A stretch of 64,000 bases of DNA, from positions 94,411 through 158,410 of the forward strand of contig JAFAFA010000032.1 of the NCBI GenBank assembly GCA_023423695.1, read 5' to 3'. The notes beneath the pieces were generated by a model that saw only the letters and a program-made list of their open reading frames with translations, made no database searches and was not told the DNA's origin. This stretch comes from Pseudomonadota bacterium. Its GTDB lineage: Bacteria > Pseudomonadota > Alphaproteobacteria > Azospirillales > Azospirillaceae. A program made the translations under genes and the position numbers. The first letter of the stretch is position 1. Each line of letters starts with the position of its first letter. Of the stretch, positions 1 to 8,385 are shown one piece after another.

Positions 1-822
1 GCGCGGTTCGACATAGCCGCGCTTGACCTCCGCCACGTCGCCGATGGTCAGCAGCCGCCCGCCGCTCTCCACCGGGATCGCGCGCACCGCCGCGGCGGTG
101 TCGAGGCCAAGGTCGAGGCGGACATAGACCCGCTGCGATCCGGTATCGACATCGCCCGACGCGGCGATGGCATTCTCGCGTTGCAGGGCCTGGATCACCG
201 ACTCCACCGGCAGGCCGAAGCTGGCGAGCCGCTGGCTGGAGATCTCGACATAGACGCGCTCCTCCTGCGGGGCGATCAGGTCGATCTTCTCGACACCCGG
301 CAGCTTCAGCAGACGGGCACGTGTCTGCTCCGCCACCTTCTTCAGCTGGGCCGGCGTGAAATCCTCGCCCATGAAGCCGTAGATGGCGGAATAGACGTCG
401 CCGAACTCGTCGTTGAAGAAGGGGCCGACCACGCCGTCGGGCAGGGTGTAGCGGATGTCGCCGATCTTTTTGCGGACCTGATACCAAAGGTCGGCCACCA
501 TCTTCGGCGGGGTGTAGTCCTTCAACTGGACGAAGACCACCGACTCGCCGGGCTTGGAATAGCTCCGGGAGACATCGTAGTAGGGCACCTCCTCCAGCTT
601 CTTCTCGATGCGGTCGGTGACGAACTGCTCAACCTCGCGCGCGGTGGCGCCCGGCCATTGGGTGCGGACCACCATCACCTTGAAGGTGAAGGACGGGTCC
701 TCCGCCCGGCCCAGATTCATATAGGCGAGCGCGCCGGCCAGCACGCTGGCGAGCATCATGAACAGCACGAGCGTGCGGTGCGCCAGCGCCCAGGCCGACA
801 GATTCATGCGGGAGTGGTTCAT
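1..822 (-). CDS. RND efflux permease (AcrB type), partial
   Basis: This is the N-terminal 274 codons of an inner-membrane proton-driven multidrug efflux permease; the rest lies beyond the left edge. The first transmembrane helix (about residues 8-34) is followed by the periplasmic porter region, with family-typical stretches such as GRAEDPSF, VRTQWPGA and AYGF-type porter sequence (here IYGFMGEDF). The ATG at 822 overlaps the stop of the upstream adaptor gene by 4 bases (ATGA), so translation is probably coupled. Together the two genes form the inner-membrane and periplasmic parts of a tripartite pump; no outer-membrane factor is visible. The substrate is unknown. The early GRAEDPSF-like sequence resembles the simpler HAE1/heavy-metal-like RND group more than AcrB itself (inference). 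Confidence 0.9.
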   Translation of the reverse strand, partial: MNHSRMNLSAWALAHRTLVLFMMLASVLAGALAYMNLGRAEDPSFTFKVMVVRTQWPGATAREVEQFVTDRIEKKLEEVPYYDVSRSYSKPGESVVFVQLKDYTPPKMVADLWYQVRKKIGDIRYTLPDGVVGPFFNDEFGDVYSAIYGFMGEDFTPAQLKKVAEQTRARLLKLPGVEKIDLIAPQEERVYVEISSQRLASFGLPVESVIQALQRENAIAASGDVDTGSQRVYVRLDLGLDTAAAVRAIPVESGGRLLTIGDVAEVKRGYVEPR

Positions 823-1937
823 CGCGCCGGTTCCGTCCAGACGCGGACCTTCTGCCCTGCATCCAGCTTGTGAACGCCGGCGGTGACGACGCGCTCGCCG
901 TCCTTCAGCCCGCCGCCGATCAGCGCGAGATCGCCGGCATAGGCGGCAACGGTGACCGGGCGCAGTTCCAGCCGGTCGTCAGGCGCGGACAGCACCCAGA
1001 CCGCCGGCTTCTGTTCGCGCTGGGTCAGCGCGCTGAGCGGCAGGCGGGCGACCGGCGCCCCATGGTCGGCCGCGGCGGTGACGGTCGCGGTCATGCCGAG
1101 CTGGACCGTCGGCGGCGGATCGGCAAGCGCGATCTTCGCCTGGAAGGTGCGGGTGCTGGCGTCGGCGCTGGGCGAGACTTCGCGCAAGGTTCCGGCAATG
1201 CTCCGGCCGGGGTGGGACCACAGCTCCACCGACAGTTTCAGGTGGGGCAGGGCGCCCACCTGCTGTTCGGGGATGTTGGCGACCGCCTCCAGAGCACCCA
1301 GCCGGGCGACGCGCAGGGCGGTCTGGCCGGATGCCACCACCTGTCCCGGTTCGATCAGGGTCGCGGTGACGATGCCAGCCTCGTCCGCCACCAGCGTCGC
1401 ATATTGGGCGGAGTTGTTGAGGACGCGCAGTTGCGCCTCCACCTCCCGCACCTTGGAGTCGGCCTTGTCGAGGGTCGTCTTGCGGCGGTCGTATTCCTGG
1501 CGGGTCGTCCATTCGCCGTTGCGCAGGCTGGCATAGCGCTGGAAGTCGCTGCGCGCGTTGGCCGCATCGGCCTGCGCCGAGGCGAGCTGCGCCTGCGCGG
1601 CGCGGATTTGCAGTTGAAGGTCGGTGGGGTCGAGGCGGGCGAGCGGCATGCCGGGTTCGATGCGGGTGCCGACCTCCACCAGCCGGGCGGTGACCTTGCC
1701 GCCGACGCGGAAGCCGACATCCGCCTCCACCCGCGGGCGGATCACCGCCGGATAGCGCACGCTGTCGACCAGCGGTTCCAGCGCAACGGTGGCGACGCGG
1801 ACGGGCCTGACCTCCGCTTCCGGGGGTGTGGAGGCGGAGTGCGTCTCGTTGCAGCCGGTCAGCAGGCCCGCCACCGTCAGCATGGCGGCGGTCGCCATGA
1901 AGGTGGACGCAAACCGTCTTTCGCGGAATTGGGCCAT
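819..1937 (-). CDS. RND efflux periplasmic adaptor (MFP lipoprotein)
   Basis: This is the periplasmic adaptor subunit of an RND pump, linking the permease to an outer-membrane channel. The 372-residue form begins MAQFRERR. It has a lipoprotein signal with lipobox LTGC at about residue 26-29, a barrel-sandwich/lipoyl half (RVGGKVTARLVEVG), a coiled-coil hairpin (about 95-150) and a second lipoyl half (ATLIEPGQVVASGQ). I chose the ATG at 1937 because GGGGAG lies 7 nt upstream; a GTG at 1952 is in frame but has no good ribosome-binding site. The gene is first in a two-gene leftward operon with the permease and is divergent from a TetR regulator, the usual arrangement for a locally repressed pump. 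Confidence 0.9.
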   Translation of the reverse strand: MAQFRERRFASTFMATAAMLTVAGLLTGCNETHSASTPPEAEVRPVRVATVALEPLVDSVRYPAVIRPRVEADVGFRVGGKVTARLVEVGTRIEPGMPLARLDPTDLQLQIRAAQAQLASAQADAANARSDFQRYASLRNGEWTTRQEYDRRKTTLDKADSKVREVEAQLRVLNNSAQYATLVADEAGIVTATLIEPGQVVASGQTALRVARLGALEAVANIPEQQVGALPHLKLSVELWSHPGRSIAGTLREVSPSADASTRTFQAKIALADPPPTVQLGMTATVTAAADHGAPVARLPLSALTQREQKPAVWVLSAPDDRLELRPVTVAAYAGDLALIGGGLKDGERVVTAGVHKLDAGQKVRVWTEPAR

Positions 1938-1960
1938 ACCACGTCTCCCCACTGGACTGG

Positions 1961-2024
1961 ACTGTATCGTACTGCTACCGTCCTACTCCGGCATCCGAGC
2001 AACGTCAAGAGTGAACGGTACAGT
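1961..2024. promoter_or_regulatory. Divergent pump/tetR promoter with inverted operator-like repeats
   Basis: The short region between the adaptor gene and tetR carries two similar 12-mers in opposite orientation: ACTGTATCGTAC at 1961-1972 and GAACGGTACAGT at 2013-2024 (10 of 12 matches when inverted). On the minus strand TTGACG (2001-2006 region) could be a -35 for the pump operon. TetR repressors bind such dyads; that this TetR binds here is inference. Confidence 0.4.
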
Positions 2025-2027
2025 TCA

Positions 2028-2669
2028 GTGCAGTCATTGGAGCAAAAAGCGTCCCAGCCGTCCGCGTCCCACGATGCGAAGGCGGAGCAGATCCTTGCCG
2101 CCGCGCGCGAGGTGTTCCTGGAGCTTGGCTACGCCGCCACCTCGATGGATCAGGTGGCCCAGCAGGCGCGGGTGTCGAAGACCACGCTCTACACCCGGTT
2201 CCCGTCCAAGGAGGAACTGTACACGGCGGTGATCTCCGCCGAATGCGAACGCCGCGGCCTGCGCTTCGCACCGGAGATGTTCGACGGCATGCCGCTGCGC
2301 GATGTCCTGGTCCAGGTCGGCCGGCGCTTCGTCGACCTGATCTGGTCGGAGGCGGCGATCCGCGTCCACCAGTCGGTGGCGGGGGAGGCGACGCGGATGC
2401 CGCTGGCGGCACAGCTCTATTTCCGGGCCGGGCCGGAGCAGGGCATCGCCAATTTCGTCGCCTTGTTCACCCGGCTGGCCGAGCGCGGCGTGATCGCGAC
2501 CGACGATCCGGAGTTCGTGGCCCGGCAATTCCTGACCGCCTTGCAGGGCGGCTCATACTGCCAGCTGGTGCTGGGCCTCTGCCCCCAGCCGACGGAGGAG
2601 GAGCGTTACGCCTTCGTCGACAAAGCGATCGACCTGTTCCTGCACGGCGTGGCACCTGCTACACGATAG
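2028..2669 (+). CDS. TetR/AcrR family transcriptional regulator
   Basis: This is a 213-residue one-component repressor. The N-terminal helix-turn-helix is clear: AAREVFLELGYAATSMDQVAQQARVS followed by KTTLYTRFPSKEELY (about residues 18-60). The C-terminal ligand-binding half (GEATRMP, FNFV/ANFVALFTRL region) resembles the AefR/TetR_C_7 group. The GTG at 2028 is the best-placed start; TTG at 2037 is an alternative. The gene is divergent from the RND pump operon 75-90 bp away, which it probably represses. The effector is unknown. Confidence 0.88.
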   Translation: MQSLEQKASQPSASHDAKAEQILAAAREVFLELGYAATSMDQVAQQARVSKTTLYTRFPSKEELYTAVISAECERRGLRFAPEMFDGMPLRDVLVQVGRRFVDLIWSEAAIRVHQSVAGEATRMPLAAQLYFRAGPEQGIANFVALFTRLAERGVIATDDPEFVARQFLTALQGGSYCQLVLGLCPQPTEEERYAFVDKAIDLFLHGVAPATR

Positions 2670-2703
2670 CCGGTTCCGATGTCTTCAGATGGAATGTCTG
2701 TCC

Positions 2704-3177
2704 ATGTCCGCCTGCCCCTGCGGTTCCGGCCGCGACTTCGACCTTTGCTGCGGCCCGATTCTGGCGGGGGAGCCCGCGCCCAGCGCCGAGGCGCTGATGC
2801 GGTCCCGCTACACCGCCTTCGTCCGCCACGACATCGACCATATCGAGCGCAGCTGCGCACCGGAGACCCGCGCCGCCTTCAGCCGTGACGATGCCGTCCG
2901 CGTGGCGCAGGAGTGCGAGTGGGGGCCGCTGACCGTCATGAAGGCGGAGGAGAACGGCGACGACGGCATGGTCGAGTTCTTCCTGACCTTCCGCCGCGAC
3001 GGCGAGGACTGGCCGGTGCACGAACGGTCGCGCTTCCGCCGTGTCGAAGGCCGCTGGCTCTATGTCGACAGCGTGCTGAACCCCAAGGACCCGCCGCGCC
3101 GCGTGGTGAAGGTCGGCCGCAACGATCCCTGCCCATGCGGGTCGGGGCGCAAGCACAAGGCCTGCTGCGGGCGCTGA
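2704..3177 (+). CDS. YchJ-like SEC-C motif protein
   Basis: This 157-residue protein has a zinc-binding SEC-C motif at each end: CPCGSGRDFDLCCG at the N-terminus and CPCGSGRKHKACCG at the C-terminus. Between them is the YchJ/UPF0225 core (AEALMRSRYTAFV, near residues 29-41), an NTF2-like fold in known structures. The biochemical role of the family is not settled; SEC-C motifs bind zinc and often mediate protein contacts. ATG at 2689 is an alternative start, but 2704 puts the zinc motif directly at the N-terminus as in relatives. It follows tetR by 34 bp and may be cotranscribed. Confidence 0.85.
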   Translation: MSACPCGSGRDFDLCCGPILAGEPAPSAEALMRSRYTAFVRHDIDHIERSCAPETRAAFSRDDAVRVAQECEWGPLTVMKAEENGDDGMVEFFLTFRRDGEDWPVHERSRFRRVEGRWLYVDSVLNPKDPPRRVVKVGRNDPCPCGSGRKHKACCGR

Positions 3178-3199
3178 CCTCGACGCCCGCGGCCGCCCC

Positions 3200-3829
3200 T
3201 CAGCTCATCCCCAGGTAGCGCCCCGGCTTGTGGTTGATCGCCAGCGTCAGGTTGACGATGGCCGCGCCCAGCACCGACAGCAGCAGCCGGTCCGGCGCCA
3301 GAACGAAGAAGGCGCCGGCCAGGATCGCCAGATCGACGCCCATCTGGAAATAGCCGGCACGGATGCCGTGGCGCTCCTGCAGGTAGATCGCCAGGATGTT
3401 GACGCCGCCCAGCCCGGTGCGGTGGCGGAACAGCATCAGGAGGCCGGTGCCGCACAGGCCGCTGCCCACCACCGTCGCATAGACCGGGTCGAGATGGGCG
3501 AACCCCACCCACTGCTCGGTCAGGCGCGAGAAGATCGTCACCAGCCCGACCGCGATGAAGGTGCGGGCGGTGAATTTCCAGCCCAGCCGTTTCCAGGCCA
3601 GCCAGTAGAAGGGCAGGTTGATGACGAAGAAGATGATGCCGAACTGAACCTTGGTGACGTAGCTCAGCAGCAGGGACAGTCCGGCGGTGCTGCCGGTCAG
3701 CAGCATCGTCTTGGAATAGATCAGCATCCCCAGCGCGATGAACAGCGTGCCCATCAGCATGGCGAGCGCGTCTTCATACAGCTGGTGGCGCTCCACCGCC
3801 GCGGGCGGGGCCTGGAGGGTCGCGGCCAT
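3200..3829 (-). CDS. YitT family (DUF161) membrane protein
   Basis: This 209-residue integral membrane protein has five to six hydrophobic helices. Family signatures are visible: the paired glycine-rich segment TMLLTGSTAGLSLLLSYV near the N-terminus, INLPFYWLAWKRLG in the middle and the HRTGLGGVNILAIYL loop. YitT proteins are a widespread inner-membrane family of unknown transport function. ATG at 3829 follows the upstream aminotransferase stop (3847) by 17 bp, so the two genes are probably one leftward operon. There is no C-terminal DUF2179 domain, so this is the short form. Confidence 0.82.
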   Translation of the reverse strand: MAATLQAPPAAVERHQLYEDALAMLMGTLFIALGMLIYSKTMLLTGSTAGLSLLLSYVTKVQFGIIFFVINLPFYWLAWKRLGWKFTARTFIAVGLVTIFSRLTEQWVGFAHLDPVYATVVGSGLCGTGLLMLFRHRTGLGGVNILAIYLQERHGIRAGYFQMGVDLAILAGAFFVLAPDRLLLSVLGAAIVNLTLAINHKPGRYLGMS

Positions 3830-3846
3830 CCTGCTCGTCTCCCGGC

Positions 3847-5019
3847 TCAGCGAAGGGCGGCGAACTTCGCGACCACATCGTCCACCTCGGCCGTCTTCAG
3901 GCCGGCGATGTTGATGCGGCCGGAGGTCGGCATGTAGATGGCGTGATCGGCACGCAGGCGCAGCACCTCCGCCTCGGTCAGCGGCAGCAGGGAGAACATG
4001 CCCTCCTGCTCCGCCACCGCGGTCAGGGCGGGGAAGGCCCCGGCGAGGCCGGCGGCCAGCTTGCGGCGGATCCCGGTGATGCGGGCGCGCATGCCGTCCA
4101 GTTCCGCCGTCCAGTCGGCGGTGAGCGTGGCGTCGCTCAGGATGGTGCGGACAACCGCGGCGCCATGGTCGGGCGGCATCGAATAGCTGGTGCGGGCCAG
4201 CGCCATCAGGTTCGACTTGGCAAGATCGGCTGGGGCCTGGGTCGCCGCGACGGCGAAGATGGCGCCGGTGCGCTCGCGGTAGAGGCCGAAGGACTTGGAC
4301 GACGACACGGCGACCAGCGCCTCCGGAACCGCGCCGATCAGGTGGCGCAGCCCCTCCGCATCCTCGTCCAGCCCGCGGCCGAATCCCTGGTAGGCGAGGT
4401 CGACCAGCGGCAGCGCACCGCGCGTCTCCAGCACCGCCGCCAGGGTCTTCCACTGGTCGAGCGACAGCGGCGCGCCGGTCGGGTTGTGGCAGCTGCCGTG
4501 CAGCAGGGCGACGTCGCCGGGCTGCGCCGCCTCGAACGCCGCGACCATGCGGTCGAACAGAACAGTCTGGCTGGCGGTATCGAAGAAGGGATGGCTCACC
4601 ACCTCAAGGCCGGCGGCGGCGAAGATGCCGACATGGTTGGGCCAGGTCGGTTGGCCGACCAGCACGCGCTTCGCCCCGCCGCGCAGCACCAGATCGGCGG
4701 CCAGACGCAGCGCGCCGGACCCGCCGGGGGTCTGCACGCCGGCCGCCGCGACCTTCGTGCCGGCATCGCCGCCCACCAGCGACCACAGACGCTCCAGATA
4801 CAGCGCGTCGCCTTCCAACCCCAGATAGGACTTGCTGTCCTGCCCGTCGAGCAGCAGGCGTTCGGCCGCCTTGACCGCGCGGAAGACCGGGGTGCGCCCC
4901 TCCTCGTCCCGGTAGACCCCGACGCCGAGATCGACCTTGCCCGGCCGCGGATCCTGCCTGTACAGCCCGATCAGGGCGAGCAGGGCGTCGTCGGGCTGGC
5001 GGGAGAGCGCATTGAACAT
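3847..5019 (-). CDS. Aromatic/aspartate aminotransferase (PLP class I)
   Basis: This is a 390-residue cytoplasmic aminotransferase of the AspC/TyrB group, which transfers amino groups between aspartate or aromatic amino acids and 2-oxoglutarate. The sequence shows the N-terminal KVDLGVGVYRDEEG signature, the cofactor-contact HGSCHNPTG, and the Schiff-base lysine in SSSKSFGLYRERTGA (about residues 235-250). The C-terminal substrate-binding arginine region (GRINIAGL) is present. ATG at 5019 gives the usual family length; an in-frame upstream extension lacks any similarity. It is followed by the YitT-type gene. Exact substrate range cannot be read from the sequence. Confidence 0.9.
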   Translation of the reverse strand: MFNALSRQPDDALLALIGLYRQDPRPGKVDLGVGVYRDEEGRTPVFRAVKAAERLLLDGQDSKSYLGLEGDALYLERLWSLVGGDAGTKVAAAGVQTPGGSGALRLAADLVLRGGAKRVLVGQPTWPNHVGIFAAAGLEVVSHPFFDTASQTVLFDRMVAAFEAAQPGDVALLHGSCHNPTGAPLSLDQWKTLAAVLETRGALPLVDLAYQGFGRGLDEDAEGLRHLIGAVPEALVAVSSSKSFGLYRERTGAIFAVAATQAPADLAKSNLMALARTSYSMPPDHGAAVVRTILSDATLTADWTAELDGMRARITGIRRKLAAGLAGAFPALTAVAEQEGMFSLLPLTEAEVLRLRADHAIYMPTSGRINIAGLKTAEVDDVVAKFAALR

Positions 5020-5182
5020 GGCGGTTCGTCCGGTCCTTGCAGAGGGAAAGGCGATGACGGCGGGCAGGCCCCGATAACGGGAAGCCGGCCCGGCCGCGGC
5101 GATCCTCCACTTTTGCGGCCCTGCCGACAATGTCGAAGATCTCAACGGCGCATTGTCGCGACGCATTGCCGCCGTGCGGCGG

Positions 5183-5338
5183 TCACTGTGTGAAGAACAT
5201 CGCGGCGAACACGGCGACCGTGGCGGCGATGGCCGTCACCAGCCCGTTGCGCCCCAGCGCCCGCTGGCGGTAGAGCGCCACCGCGAACACGATCACGGCG
5301 AGGCTGGCGATAAGCAGGCCCAACTTGAACTCGGTCAT
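5183..5338 (-). CDS. 51-residue membrane protein at end of norEF unit
   Basis: This is a short ORF with one or two hydrophobic segments (FKLGLLIASLAVIVFAVALY and GLVTAIAATVAVFAAMFF) separated by basic RQRALGRNG. Its ATG lies 22 bp after the norF stop and it has the high third-position GC typical of the neighbouring genes. I do not recognise the family. By position it would be cotranscribed with norE and norF and could be a small accessory of the NO reductase or its membrane assembly (inference). Confidence 0.6.
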   Translation of the reverse strand: MTEFKLGLLIASLAVIVFAVALYRQRALGRNGLVTAIAATVAVFAAMFFTQ

Positions 5339-5360
5339 CGTCCGTCGTCCTTGAAGTTCG

Positions 5361-5663
5361 TCAGTGCGGGCCGACCCAGCCCAGCGCCCCGGCGGCGGTG
5401 ACCAGCAGAATGGCGCCGCACAGCAGCACCAGCCAGCCCGTCATCAACAGGCGCCAGCCCGGACCGGCATGGTCCAGCTCCAGGTAATGCAGAAGGATTT
5501 CCCGCCCCTTCGCCACGGCAAGCGCCAGCAGCAGCGCCGCACCGGCGATGCCCACTCCACCGCCCGCATCGCCATGGCGGGCGAACAGAAGGGTCACGGC
5601 CGTCAGCCCCATCAGGACCAGCCAGGACAGCGTCAGCCGATCGATTTTCTTGAACAATTCCAT
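5361..5663 (-). CDS. norF: Nitric oxide reductase accessory protein NorF (COX IV-like)
   Basis: This 100-residue protein has three predicted membrane helices (TLSWLVLMGLTAVTLLF, GIAGAALLLALAVAKGREILLHYLEL, RLLMTGWLVLLCGAILLVTAA). Size, topology and the KGREILLHYLELDHAGP stretch match the cytochrome-oxidase subunit IV-like NorF family, which sits next to norE in many denitrifiers. NorF is needed for full NO reductase activity in some species, though its mechanism is unclear. It follows norE by 11 bp. Confidence 0.78.
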   Translation of the reverse strand: MELFKKIDRLTLSWLVLMGLTAVTLLFARHGDAGGGVGIAGAALLLALAVAKGREILLHYLELDHAGPGWRLLMTGWLVLLCGAILLVTAAGALGWVGPH

Positions 5664-5674
5664 GGCCGGTCTCC

Positions 5675-6274
5675 TCAGCGGATCAGATAGACGAGCGGAT
5701 AGAGGATCACCCAGACCAGATCGACCATGTGCCAGAAGGCGGCCCCGGTCTCCAGGTTCTCCACCAGCGTTTCCGGCCCGGATCGCGATACCAGCAGAAG
5801 GATGACGATGCCCAGCACGACATGCAGGGCGTGGAACCCCGTCAGCAGGAAATAGAGGGTGAAGAAGGTGTCGCTGTCGATGGTCAGCCCAGCCCCTAGC
5901 GTCGCGGAATACTCGACCGCCTTCACCGCCAGGAACACCGATCCGACCGCTGCGGCGGCCAGCATCGCCCGGCGCGCCTGCTTCACCGCGCCGCGCCGTC
6001 CGGCGGCGACGGCGCGGGCCGCGAGGTAGCCGCTGGTGACCAGCACCATTGTGTTCAGCGCGCCCAGCGTACCGTTCAGGTGGGCTTGCCCGACGGCGAA
6101 GGTGGCGGGATCCAGCACGCGGGCGATCGCGAAGCCTACGAAGGCCACGCCGAACACAGCCAGCTCGCTGAAAATCAGAATCCACATCATCAGGTTGCCG
6201 GGCAGGGCGTCGAGTCCGCCCGGCCTGTCGAACGAGCCCGTCATGTCCCTGCCCGTCATTTCAACGTCCGCCAT
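5675..6274 (-). CDS. norE: NorE, cytochrome c oxidase subunit III-like protein
   Basis: This 199-residue, five-helix membrane protein belongs to the heme-copper oxidase subunit III family (MMWILIFSELAVFGVAFVGF near the start; LTGFHALHVVLGIVILLL; LETGAAFWHMVDLVWVILYPLVYL at the end). Its place next to norF and divergent from norCB identifies it as NorE rather than a respiratory oxidase subunit. It is an accessory to nitric oxide reductase. Its start lies 56 bp from the FNR/NNR-type box, so a transcript starting about 41 nt from the box centre would have a leader of about 20 nt. Confidence 0.85.
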   Translation of the reverse strand: MADVEMTGRDMTGSFDRPGGLDALPGNLMMWILIFSELAVFGVAFVGFAIARVLDPATFAVGQAHLNGTLGALNTMVLVTSGYLAARAVAAGRRGAVKQARRAMLAAAAVGSVFLAVKAVEYSATLGAGLTIDSDTFFTLYFLLTGFHALHVVLGIVILLLVSRSGPETLVENLETGAAFWHMVDLVWVILYPLVYLIR

Positions 6275-6329
6275 GTCCGTTCCTCGTCATCAAGTATGCG
6301 AACGATAGGCCTGCACCGCTCCGGCCGGC

Positions 6330-6343
6330 TTGACCGCGGTCAA
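6330..6343. promoter_or_regulatory. FNR/NNR/DNR-type box between norE and norC
   Basis: TTGACCGCGGTCAA is a perfect 14-bp palindrome matching the TTGAC-N4-GTCAA type of CRP/FNR-family sites that control denitrification genes. It is centred at 6336.5. For norE the implied start site at about 6295 leaves a 21-nt leader; for norC the implied start at about 6378 leaves a leader of about 117 nt. A near-identical box precedes nirK. Which regulator binds (FNR, NNR or DNR) cannot be told from the sequence. Confidence 0.8.
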
Positions 6344-6494
6344 GGAATGCCCTCCTGCCACGGTCAATTATTCGCCCGACCCGTGGCGGTAAGACGCTGC
6401 GACGCCCGGCTTCCCGCCCCCGGCTTCGCACACCCAACGCCTCCCGAACCGACCCCACTCGACGAAAATTCGAGATTGCCAGGGATCCCGAGCG

Positions 6495-6947
6495 ATGACC
6501 GAACGCTTTACCAAGGCGGCCGCGCGAAACATCTTTTATGGCGGATCGCTGTTCTTCTTCGCGACGTTCGTCGCGTTGACCGCGCTCAGCCACAATTACA
6601 TCGTCAACACAAGTACGGACGAAAAGACGCTGACCGATGCCGTCACCCGCGGCAAGCATGTGTGGGAAAAGAATTCCTGCATCAACTGCCACACGCTGCT
6701 GGGTGAAGGCGCCTATTTCGCCCCCGAACTGGGCAATGTCTGGCTGCGCTACGGCGGCGACAAGGACCATGACGGTGCCGTCATGGCCCTGAAGGGCTGG
6801 ATGGCGGCGCAGCCGTCCGGGATCGAAGGGCGGCGCCAGATGCCGCAGTTCAACCTGACCGACGCCGAGGTCGAGGATCTGGCCGCCTTCCTGGAATGGA
6901 CCAGCCGGATCAACACCCAGAACTGGCCGCCCAAGCTGTCGGGCTGA
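6495..6947 (+). CDS. norC: Nitric oxide reductase cytochrome c subunit NorC
   Basis: NorC is the membrane-anchored c-type cytochrome that passes electrons to NorB. The 150-residue protein has one N-terminal membrane anchor (about 14-33), a single heme motif C62-I-N-C65-H66 and the distal heme ligand in QMPQF (M116). Conserved GEGAYFAPELGNVW follows the heme. Length is typical. The gene starts the rightward norCBQD unit, 13 bp before norB. Confidence 0.96.
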   Translation: MTERFTKAAARNIFYGGSLFFFATFVALTALSHNYIVNTSTDEKTLTDAVTRGKHVWEKNSCINCHTLLGEGAYFAPELGNVWLRYGGDKDHDGAVMALKGWMAAQPSGIEGRRQMPQFNLTDAEVEDLAAFLEWTSRINTQNWPPKLSG

Positions 6948-6960
6948 GGAGATTTCCGTC

Positions 6961-8310
6961 ATGAAGTACGAATCGCAAAAAGTCGCCCTCTATTACTTCG
7001 CGGCGGCGATGGGACTGTTCGGCGTTCAGATCCTGGTGGGTCTCCTGGCCGGTGTCGTCTATGTCCTGCCCAACACACTTTCGGAACTGTTGCCCTTCAA
7101 CGTTCTCCGGATGATCCACACCAACGCGCTGATCGTCTGGCTGCTGATCGGATTCTTCGGCGCGGCCTATTACCTGATCCCGGAGGAGTCGGAAACCGAG
7201 CTGCACAGCCCGAAACTGGCGCTGATCCAGCTTGGCCTGTTCGTCTTCGGTGCGCTGGCCGCCGTGGTCGGCTACGTCTTCCGCATCCATGAGGGGCGGG
7301 AGTTCCTGGAACAGCCGACCTGGATCAAGGGGGCCATCGTCGTCGTCGCGCTGATGTTCCTCTACAACATGACGATGACGGTCATCAAAGGCCGCCGCAC
7401 GGTCATCACCAACATCCTGCTGGTGGGCATGTGGGGCATCGCCATTTTCTTCCTGTTCTCCTTCTACAACCCGTCCAACCTGTCGCTGGACAAGATGTAC
7501 TGGTGGTACGTCGTCCATCTGTGGGTCGAGGGCGTGTGGGAACTGGTCCTGGCCTCCATCCTCGCCTTCCTGATGATCAAGATGACCGGCGTCGACCGCG
7601 AAGTCGTCGAGAAGTGGCTGTACGCCATCGTCGGGCTGGCCCTGTTCAGCGGCATCCTCGGCACCGGCCACCACTATTACTGGATCGGCACGCCCGGTTA
7701 CTGGCAGTGGATCGGCTCGCTGTTCTCGACGCTGGAGGTCGCCCCCTTCTTCACCATGGTCGTCTTCGCCTTCATGATGGTGTGGAAGAGCGGCCGTCGT
7801 CACCCGAACAAGGCGGCGATGCTGTGGTCGCTGGGCTGCGCGGTCTTCGCCTTCTTCGGCGCCGGTCTGTGGGGCTTCCTGCACACGCTGGCCCCGATCA
7901 ACTACTACACCCACGGCACCCAGGTGACGGCGGCGCACGGGCACCTCGCCTTCTACGGCGCCTATGCGATGATCAACCTCGCCATCATCACCTACGCCAT
8001 GCCCTACCTGCGCGGCGTGCAGCCCTACAACCAAGTCCTGAACATGTGGAGCTTCTGGCTGATGAGCGGCGGCATGGCCTTCATGACCTTCGCCCTGACC
8101 GTGGCCGGCGTGGTGCAGACCCATCTGCAGCGCGTCCTTGGAATGGACTACATGGAGGTGCAGGCCCAGATCGCGCTGTTCTACTGGATGCGGCTCGGCG
8201 CCGGCGTCGCGGTGGCGGCGGGCGTGCTGGTCTACCTCTACGCCATCTTCGGCCCGGCCCGCGAGGAGCGGCCCGCCTCGATCCCGGCCAGCTACCAACC
8301 GGCTGAGTGA
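6961..8310 (+). CDS. norB: Nitric oxide reductase catalytic subunit NorB
   Basis: NorB reduces 2 NO to N2O in the cytoplasmic membrane. The 449-residue protein has about twelve helices. Heme and FeB ligand regions are visible: RMIHTNALIVW (H53, low-spin heme b), VVHLWVEGVWE (FeB His plus conserved Glu residues), GTGHHYYWIGTP (FeB His pair) and the C-terminal HGHLAFYGAYAM (heme ligands). It lacks the N-terminal quinol-binding extension of qNor, so it works with NorC as the cytochrome-c-dependent type. A terminator-like hairpin lies directly after the stop, before norQ. Confidence 0.97.
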   Translation: MKYESQKVALYYFAAAMGLFGVQILVGLLAGVVYVLPNTLSELLPFNVLRMIHTNALIVWLLIGFFGAAYYLIPEESETELHSPKLALIQLGLFVFGALAAVVGYVFRIHEGREFLEQPTWIKGAIVVVALMFLYNMTMTVIKGRRTVITNILLVGMWGIAIFFLFSFYNPSNLSLDKMYWWYVVHLWVEGVWELVLASILAFLMIKMTGVDREVVEKWLYAIVGLALFSGILGTGHHYYWIGTPGYWQWIGSLFSTLEVAPFFTMVVFAFMMVWKSGRRHPNKAAMLWSLGCAVFAFFGAGLWGFLHTLAPINYYTHGTQVTAAHGHLAFYGAYAMINLAIITYAMPYLRGVQPYNQVLNMWSFWLMSGGMAFMTFALTVAGVVQTHLQRVLGMDYMEVQAQIALFYWMRLGAGVAVAAGVLVYLYAIFGPAREERPASIPASYQPAE

Positions 8311-8320
8311 CGTCCCCTCC

Positions 8321-8371
8321 GGCCCCTGCGCTCCGTCGGCCATCCGATACGCGCAGGGGCCGTCTTTTTTT
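8321..8371 (+). terminator. Rho-independent terminator-like hairpin between norB and norQ
   Basis: An 11-bp perfect stem (GGCCCCTGCGC at 8321-8331 with GCGCAGGGGCC at 8351-8361) is followed by GTC and seven T residues (8365-8371). It lies between norB and norQ, 14 bp before the norQ ATG, so it probably lowers norQD expression relative to norCB rather than ending the operon completely. Confidence 0.75.
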
Positions 8372-8385
8372 GGAGTTCCGCTGCG

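Noticed and set aside
870..2027. Upstream extension of the tetR frame
   Set aside because: It is antisense to the adaptor gene; TetR similarity begins only after 2028.
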